Both the position numbers and the translations under genes were made by a program. A stretch of DNA of 64,000 bases, taken from assembly GCF_050571805.1 (NCBI RefSeq), contig NZ_CP192219.1; one strand, written 5' to 3'. Below, piece by piece: positions 50,852-59,682 of the stretch. The notes under the pieces were generated by a model that was given only the letters and a program-made list of their open reading frames with translations, made no database searches and was not told where the DNA came from. Each line of letters begins with the position of its first letter. Position 1 is the stretch's first letter. This DNA is from Halodesulfovibrio aestuarii. Its GTDB lineage: Bacteria; Desulfobacterota; Desulfovibrionia; Desulfovibrionales; Desulfovibrionaceae.

Positions 50852-52978
50852 ATGTTGAAAGAAGCATACACAACCAAAGAGCTTATGGTCGCGCTTACGA
50901 TTAAGGCTGAATCGTCGATTACTCGCCGTGCCAAGCGTGAGTCATGGCAAGCCCGCCCGCGTGTAGGGCGTGGCGGCGGTAGCGAATGGCTTGTGGCTTC
51001 TATGCCGGATGTGACCCGTACAGCGCTTGTGTCTGCGGAAGCCCGCCTTGCGGAGCAACGGACAGTGAAGCCGACTGTACCGACCCTTGCTACTGCTGGC
51101 GTAAGTGATGTGAAGCGTAAGAAAGCCTTAGCTCGTGCGGATATGGTTGCACTATATACAGATTGGCTTGCAAAGGCCGGACACGGAACAAAGGCAACGG
51201 CGCGTGATTCTTTTATACAAGCGTATAAGGGCGGTGCGTGGCCTCAGCTCCTTGAAGCATTGGGTTCTAAAGTTTCGTGGAAATCAATTGAGCGCTGGAA
51301 GGTCGGGCTTCGTAAAAATAAGACAGTTGTGGCTCTCGTAGACAGACGTGGAGCAGGAAATGAGCAGCGTGCAAAAATGACTGAGGCACATGCAAAACTC
51401 CTTCTTAACGCGGTGCTTCAGCCAAACCATCCAACTGTTAGCTCTGCTATTCGGATGGCTACTTCAGCTATGAATGCTCAGCAGCTTGAAATACCCGCAG
51501 AGCGTACTATGCGTCGCTTCATTGCAATGTGGAAGGAAACCAACTTTGGCACTTGGGTTTATACCCGTGAAGGTAAAAAGGCGTGGAACGACAAAGCGGC
51601 TTTTTATATTGAACGCGATTACAGCTTGATTGAGGTAGGTGACATAGTGGTCGCTGACGGGCATGTCCTCAACTTTGAGACACTTAACCCGTGGACAGGT
51701 AAAGCGCAGCGCATGGAACTCATTATGTGGTATGACATGAAATCAAACTGCCCGCTCGGGTGGGAAATCATGCCTACAGAAAACACCCAGTCTATTGCGG
51801 CAGCGTTCAGACGTGCGGTTATGACACTGGGTAAATATCCTCTTATTGCCTATCTTGATAACGGTAAGGCGTTTCGCTCTAAATATTTCAACGGCGTAGA
51901 CTTTCGCCAGACCGGAATAGCTGGGTTATTCCAAGATCTTGGTATTCACACAATTTTCGCATGGCCTTACCACGGGCAATCCAAAACAGTTGAACGTTTT
52001 TTCGGCACATTGCATGAGCTGGAACAATGGGTGCCTTCTTATGTCGGTAACTCAATTGATGCAAAGCCCGCCCGCCTTAACAGGGGGGAACCTTTGCACC
52101 GTAAGGCATATGAGGCAGCCGGAGGACGCCCGCTTACCTTGGAAGAAACGCACTACATAGTTGCCAAATGGATAGACGATTACATTTCGCGTCCACAGCG
52201 CGGTCATCTTAATGGCAAGACTCCCGCAGAAGTTTTTATGCAAGGCAAAGGGGCAGGAGTTGATGAAACTAAGCTTCGTCATTTGATGATGGCAAAGGCG
52301 GTTCGGCAAGTTAGGCGTGAAGGAATCCGCTTCCTTAACGAGCGCTATTACGACGGGATGCTGCATGGCAGAACCCATCCGGTACAAATTAAGTATGATT
52401 TGCAAGACCCCTCATACATTCTTGTCTACAGCGAGGATGGCGGTGAGTTTCTTTGTAAAGCGCAGCGTCAGAATGCGTTGCACCCTGCCGCAAGCCTGCT
52501 CGGTACGGATCAGCACCGAGAGGAGCTGAAACAGGCAATCGACTTGAAGAAGCAACAAGAAAAAGACGCTTCTAGTATTGCCCGTCAAGTTCTTGCGGAC
52601 TCGCTTGCGGATCAACGTAACCGTATGATTGTCGCTCAAAATGAGAAAATTGAGCCGAAGGCGCAAGAGGCTGCTCCTCTTTCACAGGCCAAGGTTCTCA
52701 GCATTGAGTCCGCCAAAAAGAAAGCGCAAGCCAAGCGCGAACAAGCACCAAGTTATGTCCCGCCTGCTGAGAAGCCTGAGATTGTTACCGAACTGGATAA
52801 GTACGATTACCTGTTCATGCTGTCAGTGAAAGAAGGGATTGTCCTGCGTGAAGCTGATCGGGAGTGGATGGAATATTACGAGAGCACCGAAGAGTACAAG
52901 CAGGTTGCTGCACCGCGTTACGAGCGGCTCCGTAAGCTTTATGAGAAGAACCGCCCGTGCGTGGCGCAAGCAAACTAA
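50852..52978 (+). CDS. Mu-type DDE transposase (A protein)
   Basis: Catalyses strand transfer at phage ends. The N-terminal Mu-type winged HTH (KEAYTTKELMVALTIKAESS, ITRRAKRESWQARPRVGRGG) and a second DNA-binding part (about 85-190) precede the RNase H-like catalytic core. The DDE triad is seen in VVADGHV near 268, YLDNGKAF near 336 and KTVERFFG near 380. Mu-type C-terminal beta-barrel and a long charged coiled tail follow, where protein B binds. 708 residues. ATG 50852 fits AGGTAG upstream; TTG 50831 is less likely. Confidence 0.9.
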   Translation: MLKEAYTTKELMVALTIKAESSITRRAKRESWQARPRVGRGGGSEWLVASMPDVTRTALVSAEARLAEQRTVKPTVPTLATAGVSDVKRKKALARADMVALYTDWLAKAGHGTKATARDSFIQAYKGGAWPQLLEALGSKVSWKSIERWKVGLRKNKTVVALVDRRGAGNEQRAKMTEAHAKLLLNAVLQPNHPTVSSAIRMATSAMNAQQLEIPAERTMRRFIAMWKETNFGTWVYTREGKKAWNDKAAFYIERDYSLIEVGDIVVADGHVLNFETLNPWTGKAQRMELIMWYDMKSNCPLGWEIMPTENTQSIAAAFRRAVMTLGKYPLIAYLDNGKAFRSKYFNGVDFRQTGIAGLFQDLGIHTIFAWPYHGQSKTVERFFGTLHELEQWVPSYVGNSIDAKPARLNRGEPLHRKAYEAAGGRPLTLEETHYIVAKWIDDYISRPQRGHLNGKTPAEVFMQGKGAGVDETKLRHLMMAKAVRQVRREGIRFLNERYYDGMLHGRTHPVQIKYDLQDPSYILVYSEDGGEFLCKAQRQNALHPAASLLGTDQHREELKQAIDLKKQQEKDASSIARQVLADSLADQRNRMIVAQNEKIEPKAQEAAPLSQAKVLSIESAKKKAQAKREQAPSYVPPAEKPEIVTELDKYDYLFMLSVKEGIVLREADREWMEYYESTEEYKQVAAPRYERLRKLYEKNRPCVAQAN

Positions 52979-52988
52979 AGGATGAGTT

Positions 52989-53693
52989 ATGAGACGTGAT
53001 GTTTTTATTGAAACCCGCAATGTGCTTGAATTCCGCCAGAAGGTGGGCTTCTTGGAAGACAACCTTAACGGTGAGCCGGGCTTTGCGCTTGTTTTCGGTC
53101 AGGCCGGACGAGGTAAAACAGAAACAACCCGCAACTATCACGCAATGTCAGGAGGGGTGTTTCTGCGGGTGATGCAGGGATGGACTCAGAATTCGTTCCT
53201 GCAGGAGCTTTGTTATCAGGTTTGCGGCTTGCGCCCTCGTAACTCAGCAGCATGTAAGACGAGAATTATTGAGGCGTTGGACGCGTCCCCACAGACAATA
53301 TTTGTGGATGAGGCTGACCGTCTGCACGTGGATCGTATTGAAGACTTGCGCGATATCTTTGACACAACCGGAGTGCCAGTTGTGCTTATTGGTGAGGAAG
53401 AGTTACGGGGCTTGCTTGGAACTCGTCGCCGTATTTGGAGCCGCGTAAAGCAGGTTGTTGAGTTCGGTGCTGTTGCTGAAGAGGACGTAGCTTTCTTAGC
53501 GGATGAGGCAGCAGGGTTGAACATTTCACCTGAGGCGTGTGCTCAAATAGTGCGGTATGCCGACGGGGATTTCCGCCTCGTTTGGAGCTTTGTAGGGCAC
53601 TTGGAAAAAGCGGCAAGAGCGCATGAAGTACATGACGTGAACGTTGCCCTTGTAGCTAAAGTTGCAAAACAAGTGGCTAGCTGGAGGCGGTAA
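52989..53693 (+). CDS. MuB-like AAA+ transposition activator
   Basis: The 234-residue AAA+ ATPase has Walker A VFGQAGRGKTETTRNYH near 37 and Walker B TIFVDEADRL near 104. The C-terminus is a helical lid. In Mu, B selects target DNA and protects the phage genome from self-insertion. Shorter than Mu B (312) because the N-terminal HTH is reduced. It lies 10 bases after the transposase. Confidence 0.87.
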   Translation: MRRDVFIETRNVLEFRQKVGFLEDNLNGEPGFALVFGQAGRGKTETTRNYHAMSGGVFLRVMQGWTQNSFLQELCYQVCGLRPRNSAACKTRIIEALDASPQTIFVDEADRLHVDRIEDLRDIFDTTGVPVVLIGEEELRGLLGTRRRIWSRVKQVVEFGAVAEEDVAFLADEAAGLNISPEACAQIVRYADGDFRLVWSFVGHLEKAARAHEVHDVNVALVAKVAKQVASWRR

Positions 53694-54304
53694 TGAGTAA
53701 CCGTAAAATGCCATTGCTGCGCGAGGCGGCAAGAAACCTAGGGAAAACTGAAGAAGTTTTTTCAAACAAGATGCTCTACGCGGCTCTTGGCGCGGATAGC
53801 GAAGCGGATAAAGACCGCATTCGTACACAGGCTTCTGCCCTTGTTCGTTCCGGTGAGTTGGTGCGGGTAACACGTGGGCAGTATCGCTACAATGCACAGG
53901 CTGCACCTTCAAGAGAAGCGGAAAAGATCACTCGCATGTGGCGAACTCTTAAAACCTCTAAGCCCGGATTTTCAATTCAAGAACTGGCGAGGGTATCGGG
54001 CGCCGGCTATCATCACGCTGCTGGTTATATGCGCGCGCTTGAAAAGACGGAATATGTGCGGCGTGCCGGAAAGCAGGGAAACACCATTTTGTACCGGGCA
54101 ACTGCAAAAGTGCGCCAGCAGCAACACGCCTTTCAGCCCCCAAAAGGTTTGTCAGACCCATTTGAAGTTGAAAAAGCCTGTTTGCATGAGTTGCTCGGTC
54201 TATTCATGCAGCGTGATCTGCATCAGCCAAAAGTAAAACAGCGTGTGGCAGAATTGAGCAAAACTATCCTGAATCGGTTTGAAGAGCAGGAAGAACATGT
54301 TTGA
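53693..54304 (+). CDS. Phage protein with two winged-helix-like regions
   Basis: 203 residues. The first HTH-like region covers about 5-70 (NKMLYAALGADSEADKDRIR, ALVRSGELVRVTRGQYRYN) and the second about 80-145 (FSIQELARVSGAGYHHAAGY, MRALEKTEYVRRAGKQGNTI). Both end in beta-wing-like YRY or YRA. Start overlaps the stop of the B gene. It probably binds DNA; role unknown. Two stacked winged helices suggest an early regulator or replication partner. Confidence 0.6.
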   Translation: MSNRKMPLLREAARNLGKTEEVFSNKMLYAALGADSEADKDRIRTQASALVRSGELVRVTRGQYRYNAQAAPSREAEKITRMWRTLKTSKPGFSIQELARVSGAGYHHAAGYMRALEKTEYVRRAGKQGNTILYRATAKVRQQQHAFQPPKGLSDPFEVEKACLHELLGLFMQRDLHQPKVKQRVAELSKTILNRFEEQEEHV

Positions 54305-54521
54305 TGGCCTTGAACTGTGTGCTCTAAAACGTCCTGATTTGCCCACAATTAAAGTAAATAAAAAGTATATGCTGTGGGTGAAAATCGGCGGGGAATATCA
54401 ACTTAAGGACGTACAGGTTAAGGCTATGCGGCAGACAAGCCGCAACGCGTATGAAGTGGATGTGTTTGGATACGGCTTTCGTAAGACAGTAAGCACAAAA
54501 AAGCTACGGGAGAGAGTATGA
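54297..54521 (+). CDS. Small phage protein, unknown
   Basis: 74 residues: MFDGLELCALKRPDLPTIKV then beta-strand-rich segments and a basic C-terminus (TVSTKKLRERV). The ATG at 54297 overlaps the previous gene end and has AGGAAG upstream. No family recognised. Confidence 0.5.
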   Translation: MFDGLELCALKRPDLPTIKVNKKYMLWVKIGGEYQLKDVQVKAMRQTSRNAYEVDVFGYGFRKTVSTKKLRERV

Positions 54522-54751
54522 GCGAAACAGCAAGACGTACAGGAAATGTTGGTTGTTGTATTTCAGTTCCTAAAGGTCCCATTTCTGGAGCACTGCATAC
54601 AAATTTGATTGAGATGGCAGTTCATATGCAGAGCCTCCCGCCGAAGTCTTTTGAAGTAGCAAACATCGCGTACAAGAACGCGCTGGCAGAAGTAGAGCGG
54701 GTTGCCGAACTGGAACAACAATTTAACGGCGAATTGCCGCAAACAGCATAG
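54518..54751 (+). CDS. Small phage protein, unknown
   Basis: 77 residues with an N-terminal Cys pair (GNVGCCISVPKG) and an acidic helical C-terminus (NALAEVERVAELEQQFN). It overlaps its neighbour by 4 bases (ATGA). Not recognised. Confidence 0.5.
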   Translation: MSETARRTGNVGCCISVPKGPISGALHTNLIEMAVHMQSLPPKSFEVANIAYKNALAEVERVAELEQQFNGELPQTA

Positions 54752-54759
54752 GGGAAATT

Positions 54760-55362
54760 ATGACACCAGAAGGATACATGGAAAACGCGCAAGGGCATCT
54801 TGTGCCAGTTGAGCAGGTGAAGCAGATAGACTTAGCTCGTCATGAGCTTGTGATGGAAAAGGTCGCTAAGGTTAAGGCTATGCAGGAGCAACTTGCCGCT
54901 CTTAAAGGCGAGATCATGAACGATGTGGAAGCGTTTGTGTCGCTCTCAGCAGAGCAATATGGCGTAAAACTTGGCGGTCAGAAGGGGAACGTATCCCTTA
55001 TTTCATATGACGGACGCTACCAGATCAAGCGGCAGATCAGTGAGCACTTGGATTTTGATGAGCGTCTTCAGGCCGCGAAGTCCCTCATTGATGAATGCCT
55101 GAAGGACTGGACTGAGGGCAGCCCCGGCGAACTGCGTGCGGTGGTGAATGATGCGTTTCAGGTGGACAAAGAAGGCAAGATAAATGTCGGTCGTATCCTC
55201 GGCCTGCGCCGTCTTCAGATTTCAGATGAGCGTTGGAAAAAGGCAATGGAAGCTATTTCTGATTCTATCCGTGTGACCGGAACAAAAGCCTACTTTCGTG
55301 TGGGTGAGCGTAATGCAAGCGGTAAGATGGTGACAATTCCGCTGGATATTGCAGCGTTGTAG
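54760..55362 (+). CDS. DUF3164 family phage protein
   Basis: The 200-residue protein fits the DUF3164 family found in the early region of Mu-like phages: MTPEGYMENAQGHLVPVEQV at the start and the family stretch GKINVGRILGLRRLQISDE, followed by SIRVTGTKAYFRV. Function unknown. GGGGAAAT precedes the ATG. Confidence 0.75.
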   Translation: MTPEGYMENAQGHLVPVEQVKQIDLARHELVMEKVAKVKAMQEQLAALKGEIMNDVEAFVSLSAEQYGVKLGGQKGNVSLISYDGRYQIKRQISEHLDFDERLQAAKSLIDECLKDWTEGSPGELRAVVNDAFQVDKEGKINVGRILGLRRLQISDERWKKAMEAISDSIRVTGTKAYFRVGERNASGKMVTIPLDIAAL

Positions 55363-55370
55363 GAGGGGCC

Positions 55371-55634
55371 ATGTCGCAATCTTTTTATATGTCAGACGCT
55401 CTTGCAGCTATTGCGGTCTCCTTAGCTCAACTACCTCAAAAAGGAACAACACTTGTCTTTTCTGCCGTGGTTGTTGACGAAGATGGAAAGGCTCATTCAA
55501 AAATTAACATTAAAAAACAATCAGACGCTCAGATGTTAGAAGCAATGGAGTTTATGCAGGCGTCATTGGATAAAGCGAAGCAGGATTTAGAGTTGGCAAA
55601 TAGCAACTCCGCCCCTGCAATATCCTACCAGTAA
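55371..55634 (+). CDS. Small phage protein, unknown
   Basis: 87 residues, acidic to neutral: ALAAIAVSLAQLPQKGTTLV, then VVVDEDGKAHSK and a helix. GGAGGGG lies before the ATG, 8 bases after the DUF3164 gene. Not recognised. Confidence 0.5.
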   Translation: MSQSFYMSDALAAIAVSLAQLPQKGTTLVFSAVVVDEDGKAHSKINIKKQSDAQMLEAMEFMQASLDKAKQDLELANSNSAPAISYQ

Positions 55635-55734
55635 AATATGCGAAACTGTCCGCCCAGTGCTAAATGGGGTGCAACCACGGGCAGTCACCGGAATGTGGCG
55701 GTTCCGGTCTGATGAGCAGCCAGAGGAAAGATTT

Positions 55735-55932
55735 ATGATTTGGTCAGGGTTAAAAAAGTGTTGTGAAATTGCATATTGGTCATGGGTCGCTTTTTCGGCA
55801 ATTATGATGCTGAGAAGTTACGAGTCCCCCCTTTCTTTATTCGAGCTTGCTGTTGGAACTCTATATACTTCGCTTTTGCTGTTTGCGACATTCTGTCTGT
55901 TCGAAGAATTTCGGGCTATGTGGGAACGCTAG
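55735..55932 (+). CDS. Small two-TM membrane protein
   Basis: 65 residues with two hydrophobic segments (IAYWSWVAFSAIMMLRSY; FELAVGTLYTSLLLFATFCL). AGAGGAAAG precedes the ATG at 55735; an in-frame start at 55657 has none. Possible membrane-acting early protein, unknown function. Confidence 0.5.
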   Translation: MIWSGLKKCCEIAYWSWVAFSAIMMLRSYESPLSLFELAVGTLYTSLLLFATFCLFEEFRAMWER

Positions 55933-55933
55933 T

Positions 55934-56359
55934 ATGAGTATGTCAGAACAGGATTGGAAACGCGCTGAAGAAGCCCTCAGTATGTTTTCCCCAATTTATT
56001 TGAAGTGCGACGGGTATACGTTAGCGGTTCAAGAAGTACGTTTGGGAAATCGAGTTGTTATAACTTGGTTTGTAGAAGGCTTTTTCAAAGGGGCATGGCT
56101 GCTTAATGATTGTGAGGAGCGCAGGCGCTTCGCCCGATGTTTGAAACGTTATGCTTACCCAACAAAAATTCGGACTGCATTTAAAAAATTAAGCAAGAAG
56201 ATGCAAAAGGAGATGGATATTGATCCAGATAAAAGGATCAATGTTTATGAGCCAAACTGGACTTCTTTTGCAGCCTTTAAACGTCATTTGAAAGCTAATA
56301 ACAAAGAAATTTCTATCATCAGCCTGACTGGCTACCTTCCGGATCAGGAGGCCGTATGA
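55934..56359 (+). CDS. Phage protein, unknown
   Basis: 141 residues: DWKRAEEALSMFSPIYLKCD, then strands VVITWFVEGFFKGAWLLN and basic helices. It starts 1 base after the two-TM gene and overlaps gemA by 4 bases. Not recognised. Confidence 0.5.
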   Translation: MSMSEQDWKRAEEALSMFSPIYLKCDGYTLAVQEVRLGNRVVITWFVEGFFKGAWLLNDCEERRRFARCLKRYAYPTKIRTAFKKLSKKMQKEMDIDPDKRINVYEPNWTSFAAFKRHLKANNKEISIISLTGYLPDQEAV

Positions 56360-56790
56360 GCCGAAAAGCAGAATTAGCAAAAATTCATATGGGCAAAAAA
56401 CAGCTTGGGCTTGATGATGAAACGTACCGTAATATGCTGAGTGACATGTTTGGTGTGACCAGCGCGGGAAAGTTGGATTTCAGGCAGCGTTATCGTTTGC
56501 TACGCCATATGGAAGAACGTGGTGTTGAGTTTACCAGCAAGAATAAATCGTCTGCAAAGCCGAAAGAAGACTTTTATGTCATCCCGGACAATGTTCCGCA
56601 CGTGCAGCAGAAACGCTACATTCTCGCGCTATGGAAAAAGCTCGGTTGGAAGATGAGCGGTATTGATACCCGAATGAAAAAGCAGTTCGGCGTGGATAGC
56701 CTCATATGGCTCAACGATCAAGCCGCGTTACAGACAATTGCAAAGGATCTTGTGAATCGCTGTAACGCGCGCGGAATTGATGTTGAGTAG
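56356..56790 (+). CDS. gemA: GemA-like (Mu gp16) regulatory protein
   Basis: The 144-residue protein shows the gp16/GemA pattern: AKIHMGKKQLGLDDETYRNM, LRHMEERGVEF and the conserved C-terminal YILALWKKLGWKMSGID. In Mu, GemA affects host DNA topology and gene expression. Start overlaps the previous stop. Confidence 0.8.
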   Translation: MSRKAELAKIHMGKKQLGLDDETYRNMLSDMFGVTSAGKLDFRQRYRLLRHMEERGVEFTSKNKSSAKPKEDFYVIPDNVPHVQQKRYILALWKKLGWKMSGIDTRMKKQFGVDSLIWLNDQAALQTIAKDLVNRCNARGIDVE

Positions 56791-57111
56791 ATGCAGATTA
56801 GTCCTCAATTTGAAGAGCTGGCAGGGCAGATTAGAGAGCAGTTCGGCACCATTCACAACTTTTGTAAGCAACACGATACTACGCTGAACCGCTCAACTGT
56901 TTATATGGTGTTGCGTGGCGTGTATGCTGGAAATGTGGAGCGTCAGCAGGAGCGAATAGAAGCCGCCTTACATAGCCGCCAGCGTGATGAACAAATTTTT
57001 GCGGCAATAAAGCAGGTTGCTTGTAGCCGCTGCTCAGTAATCAGAACACAATGCAACAAATGCGATAAGCTCTTTATGGCACAGGCTCAAGCCGTGCTGG
57101 AGGTGGTATGA
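56791..57111 (+). CDS. HTH protein with a CxxC-x6-CxxC zinc knuckle
   Basis: 106 residues. N-terminal HTH (FGTIHNFCKQHDTTLNRSTV, YMVLRGVYAGN) and a C-terminal CSRCSVIRTQCNKC knuckle. It begins directly after the gemA stop with no spacing. Likely DNA-binding; role unknown. Confidence 0.5.
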   Translation: MQISPQFEELAGQIREQFGTIHNFCKQHDTTLNRSTVYMVLRGVYAGNVERQQERIEAALHSRQRDEQIFAAIKQVACSRCSVIRTQCNKCDKLFMAQAQAVLEVV

Positions 57112-57542
57112 ATAGCACATTATGCCGAGTCATGGCAAAGATGATGATTGATGGATTTCGCCCGTATGGTGGAGAAATTGATGCCGGGGTGTACGCGAAG
57201 CTAGGCTGCAAGGATAGCTCCCGCGCATATTGGCTTCACCGTTGGCCTATCCTGCATTGTCTTGGTTGTAAGAAGCGCTGCACCCCTAAGAGTACAAACG
57301 GCTTTCAGGTGCCCATGAAGTTTCCGGCGGTGCAGGAGCGAGGTAAATTTTCGTTGTTGCCTGAAGAGATGCTCAGGACAAAGAAGCTCCTGCGCGTTGA
57401 TGAGGCCGCGTATTGCTTGAGCCTTTCTGAAGCCACTGTACGTAGGCTTGTAGATGAGGGGGTGCTTGTGCGGCATGTGCGGCTGCCAATTCGCATTACA
57501 GCTGAGAGCGTCCAAGAGGAAATGGAAAGGGTAGATTGGTAA
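57108..57542 (+). CDS. Phage protein with C-terminal excisionase/MerR-like HTH
   Basis: 144 residues. The N-terminal half is Cys-rich (LGCKDSSRAYW, ILHCLGCKKRC). The C-terminal half has a helix-turn-helix of excisionase type (LLRVDEAAYCLSLSEATVRR, LVDEGVLVRHV). It lies last in the early block, where Mu has its middle activator Mor, but shows no Mor similarity by eye. A middle or late activator role is possible, not shown. Confidence 0.5.
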   Translation: MNSTLCRVMAKMMIDGFRPYGGEIDAGVYAKLGCKDSSRAYWLHRWPILHCLGCKKRCTPKSTNGFQVPMKFPAVQERGKFSLLPEEMLRTKKLLRVDEAAYCLSLSEATVRRLVDEGVLVRHVRLPIRITAESVQEEMERVDW

Positions 57543-57664
57543 CTATCTCGTATTTTAATATCATCTCCCTACAAAATTTCATTTTCCTGATTAGCCTAGT
57601 TTCCCGACATACCATACAAAACACATTACGCTGCATACCATCACTTTAATAAAGGAAGGACGGT
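57543..57664 (+). promoter_or_regulatory. Gap before the lysis genes; probable middle/late promoter region
   Basis: 122 bases, AT-rich, the largest gap between 50.8 and 63.3 kb. ATACCAT occurs twice (about 57610 and 57636), 26 bases apart, just before AAGGAAGG and the endolysin ATG. Confidence 0.4.
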
Positions 57665-58138
57665 ATGCAGCGTTTTTTATTGTCCCCTAATTTCTATTTG
57701 GACGAGTTTTGTCGCAGTCAGACGGCAGAACGAATGGGGCGCCCTATCATTGTAGAGCCGGGGGCTGAGATTCAGGAGAATCTTCAGCACCTGTGCGTCA
57801 CACTTGTGCAGCCCTTGCGCGATGAGCTTGGTGTACCCATCATTGTCACCAGCGGTTATCGCCCTGAGTGGCTGAATGAGTATATCGGGGGTAGCCCAAC
57901 CAGCGACCATATTAAAGGGCTTGCTGGTGATCTTATTGTGCCGGGTCTCCCTCCATTGCAGGTGGCGCAGACTATTGTGCGTCTCAACCTACCTTTTAAG
58001 CAGGTAATCCATGAGTACGGTTCATGGGTACACGCCTCTGTTCCGTGCATTGGTGATGCCCCATTACGGCAACAGCTGACTATAACTCGTGGGTGCAACC
58101 GGCAACTCGTCCGCGCTGGCCTCCTTCCCGTTACTTAA
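57665..58138 (+). CDS. Peptidase M15-family endolysin (D-Ala-D-Ala carboxypeptidase type)
   Basis: The 157-residue protein has zinc motif SDHIKGLAGDL (SxHxxGxAxD) and the distal WVHAS histidine. VTSGYRP is the family's upstream motif. It cleaves cell-wall peptide stems. First gene after the promoter gap and followed by membrane genes, so it is the lysis enzyme. No signal peptide; export would need a holin. Confidence 0.85.
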   Translation: MQRFLLSPNFYLDEFCRSQTAERMGRPIIVEPGAEIQENLQHLCVTLVQPLRDELGVPIIVTSGYRPEWLNEYIGGSPTSDHIKGLAGDLIVPGLPPLQVAQTIVRLNLPFKQVIHEYGSWVHASVPCIGDAPLRQQLTITRGCNRQLVRAGLLPVT

Positions 58139-58150
58139 GAGAGGAATCTT

Positions 58151-58552
58151 ATGTCTCGTTTTCTTGATTTTTTCCGAGCAAACCATTTTGAATTACTGAT
58201 TGTTGTTGTGGCATTCGCGCTGTGCGTTGTTCTTAGCTGGATTGCTAAAGTGGAGTTTGCGTGGTCGTGGTGGTGCTATCCGTTTGTCGCTGTTTATGCC
58301 GTTACGTTGGCAGCGTTAGTGTTTCTTTGTGCTCTGGGGAAGAAAGAAGTCTTGAAGAACCTGAAATCCATGTGGTGCTATTTCCCGTGGCGCACGGTAA
58401 TAGTTGCCTGCCTTATTGCGGCGGGATGCTATTGGTGCATGGTGGTATGGTTTGGGCTTGGGGCTGCTGAGGCGGCAACCTTAATCACTGCTGGCGTGGT
58501 TTGGTTCTTCACCTTTTGGCAGGCTCTCTGTCTCATTATACGGGTGCAGTAG
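58151..58552 (+). CDS. Phage membrane protein, about four TM segments
   Basis: 133 residues with hydrophobic stretches (LLIVVVAFALCVVLSWIA; YPFVAVYAVTLAALVFLCAL; VIVACLIAAGCYWCMVVW; ITAGVVWFFTFWQALCLII). GAGAGG precedes the ATG. In a lysis cassette this is a holin or antiholin candidate. Confidence 0.6.
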   Translation: MSRFLDFFRANHFELLIVVVAFALCVVLSWIAKVEFAWSWWCYPFVAVYAVTLAALVFLCALGKKEVLKNLKSMWCYFPWRTVIVACLIAAGCYWCMVVWFGLGAAEAATLITAGVVWFFTFWQALCLIIRVQ

Positions 58553-58554
58553 GC

Positions 58555-59043
58555 ATGGTTGTGCTTTCTATCATTTCCGGTCTCTGTGCTATCGCCCCGA
58601 CCATTGCCAAATGGATCGGCGGTGACCACGCAGAGAAAGTCACAAAAGATGTTATGGGGATGGCGAAGTCCGTTACCGGGACTGATTCTGAGGAGGCCGC
58701 TTTGGCGGCCTTACAACAGAATCCAGAAATGGCGCTGGCTTTTGAAAAAGCATGGCAGAGTTATGAGCTCGGTTTGGAAAAAGAGTTAACCAAACGTCAT
58801 CAGGCGGATATGCAGTCTGATTCGTGGCTCTCAAAGAACGTTAGGCCATTGGTATTGCTGAGCGTAACCGTGGCGGTTTTTGTCGCGACGTTTGTGTCAG
58901 AAGCTTATCTTCCCGCTGATAAGTATAAATTCTTAACAGAGCTGTGCAGGTGGACATTTGGCTACTACTTCATCAGCCGTTCCGCACTGGATAAGAAGGG
59001 CGTGCAACTGCCTAACCCGCTTAGCCTTTTAGGGAGGAAGTAG
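58555..59043 (+). CDS. 3TM holin-like protein
   Basis: 162 residues resembling the three-TM holin family: VVLSIISGLCAIAPTIAKWI, KNVRPLVLLSVTVAVFVATF and the C-terminal hydrophobic FLTELCRWTFGYYFISR. It starts 2 bases after the previous gene. ATG 58555 is preferred over upstream in-frame starts lying inside that gene. Confidence 0.7.
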   Translation: MVVLSIISGLCAIAPTIAKWIGGDHAEKVTKDVMGMAKSVTGTDSEEAALAALQQNPEMALAFEKAWQSYELGLEKELTKRHQADMQSDSWLSKNVRPLVLLSVTVAVFVATFVSEAYLPADKYKFLTELCRWTFGYYFISRSALDKKGVQLPNPLSLLGRK

Positions 59044-59387
59044 TGGAGCACTGGGACACTATCTTGCGTTTGATCCCGTTGGCGCTATGTATCGTGCAGG
59101 GCTTGTTTGGATGGGGGCTTTGGTCGCTCTCAAAGCGATTTGTGAGCACTGACGATTGCGAAAAGTGCCGCAAGAAGCTGGGGGAAGATGTGGCCGCCAT
59201 GAAGAGCCGCCAGACAGCCATAGAATCATCTATCAGAGAGCTGCCAAGTAAAACAGAATTGCATGAACTCGCCCTGACAATGAAAGACTTGCAGGGTGAG
59301 CTTAAAGCAATGCAGGCATCTGTTGAGACTCTGAAAACAATGACTGATCGTCAGGAAGAATATTTGCTTAACGGAGCCGCCAAATGA
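59043..59387 (+). CDS. DUF2730 (Mu gp25-like) protein
   Basis: 114 residues: one N-terminal transmembrane helix (LIPLALCIVQGLFGWGLWSL), a CEKC pair, then a coiled coil (ELHELALTMKDLQGELKAMQ). GTG start with GGAGGAAG, overlapping the holin-like gene stop. Likely a lysis accessory (spanin-like coiled coil is possible). Confidence 0.65.
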   Translation: MEHWDTILRLIPLALCIVQGLFGWGLWSLSKRFVSTDDCEKCRKKLGEDVAAMKSRQTAIESSIRELPSKTELHELALTMKDLQGELKAMQASVETLKTMTDRQEEYLLNGAAK

Positions 59388-59674
59388 GCTACGCCGATTT
59401 TGTAACTGAACATTTGAGAATTACAATCCTCCGTTTACTTGATGAGTCCCCAAGCATGAAATCAAATGAAAGCGTGTTGGCAGATGCCGTGAACGAATTT
59501 GGCTTTGCACCTAGTCGGGATAAGGTTCGAACTGAGTTGTACTGGCTAAAAGAGCAGGGCTTGGTGGAACTTTCCGGCGAAAGCTGCCTTGTGGCTGGCC
59601 TAACTGCCCGTGGTGAAGATGTCGCCAAGTGCCGCGTAACTGTTCCGGGCGTAAAGCGTCCAACTTTACGATAG
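59384..59674 (+). CDS. Phage winged-helix protein (Mu gp26-like position)
   Basis: 96 residues with an ArsR-like winged helix: LRITILRLLDESPSMKSNES, RDKVRTELYWLKEQGLVEL. It fits a family seen in Mu-like phages between gp25 and the terminase genes. Overlaps DUF2730 by 4 bases. Confidence 0.65.
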   Translation: MSYADFVTEHLRITILRLLDESPSMKSNESVLADAVNEFGFAPSRDKVRTELYWLKEQGLVELSGESCLVAGLTARGEDVAKCRVTVPGVKRPTLR

Positions 59675-59682
59675 GTGAAATT

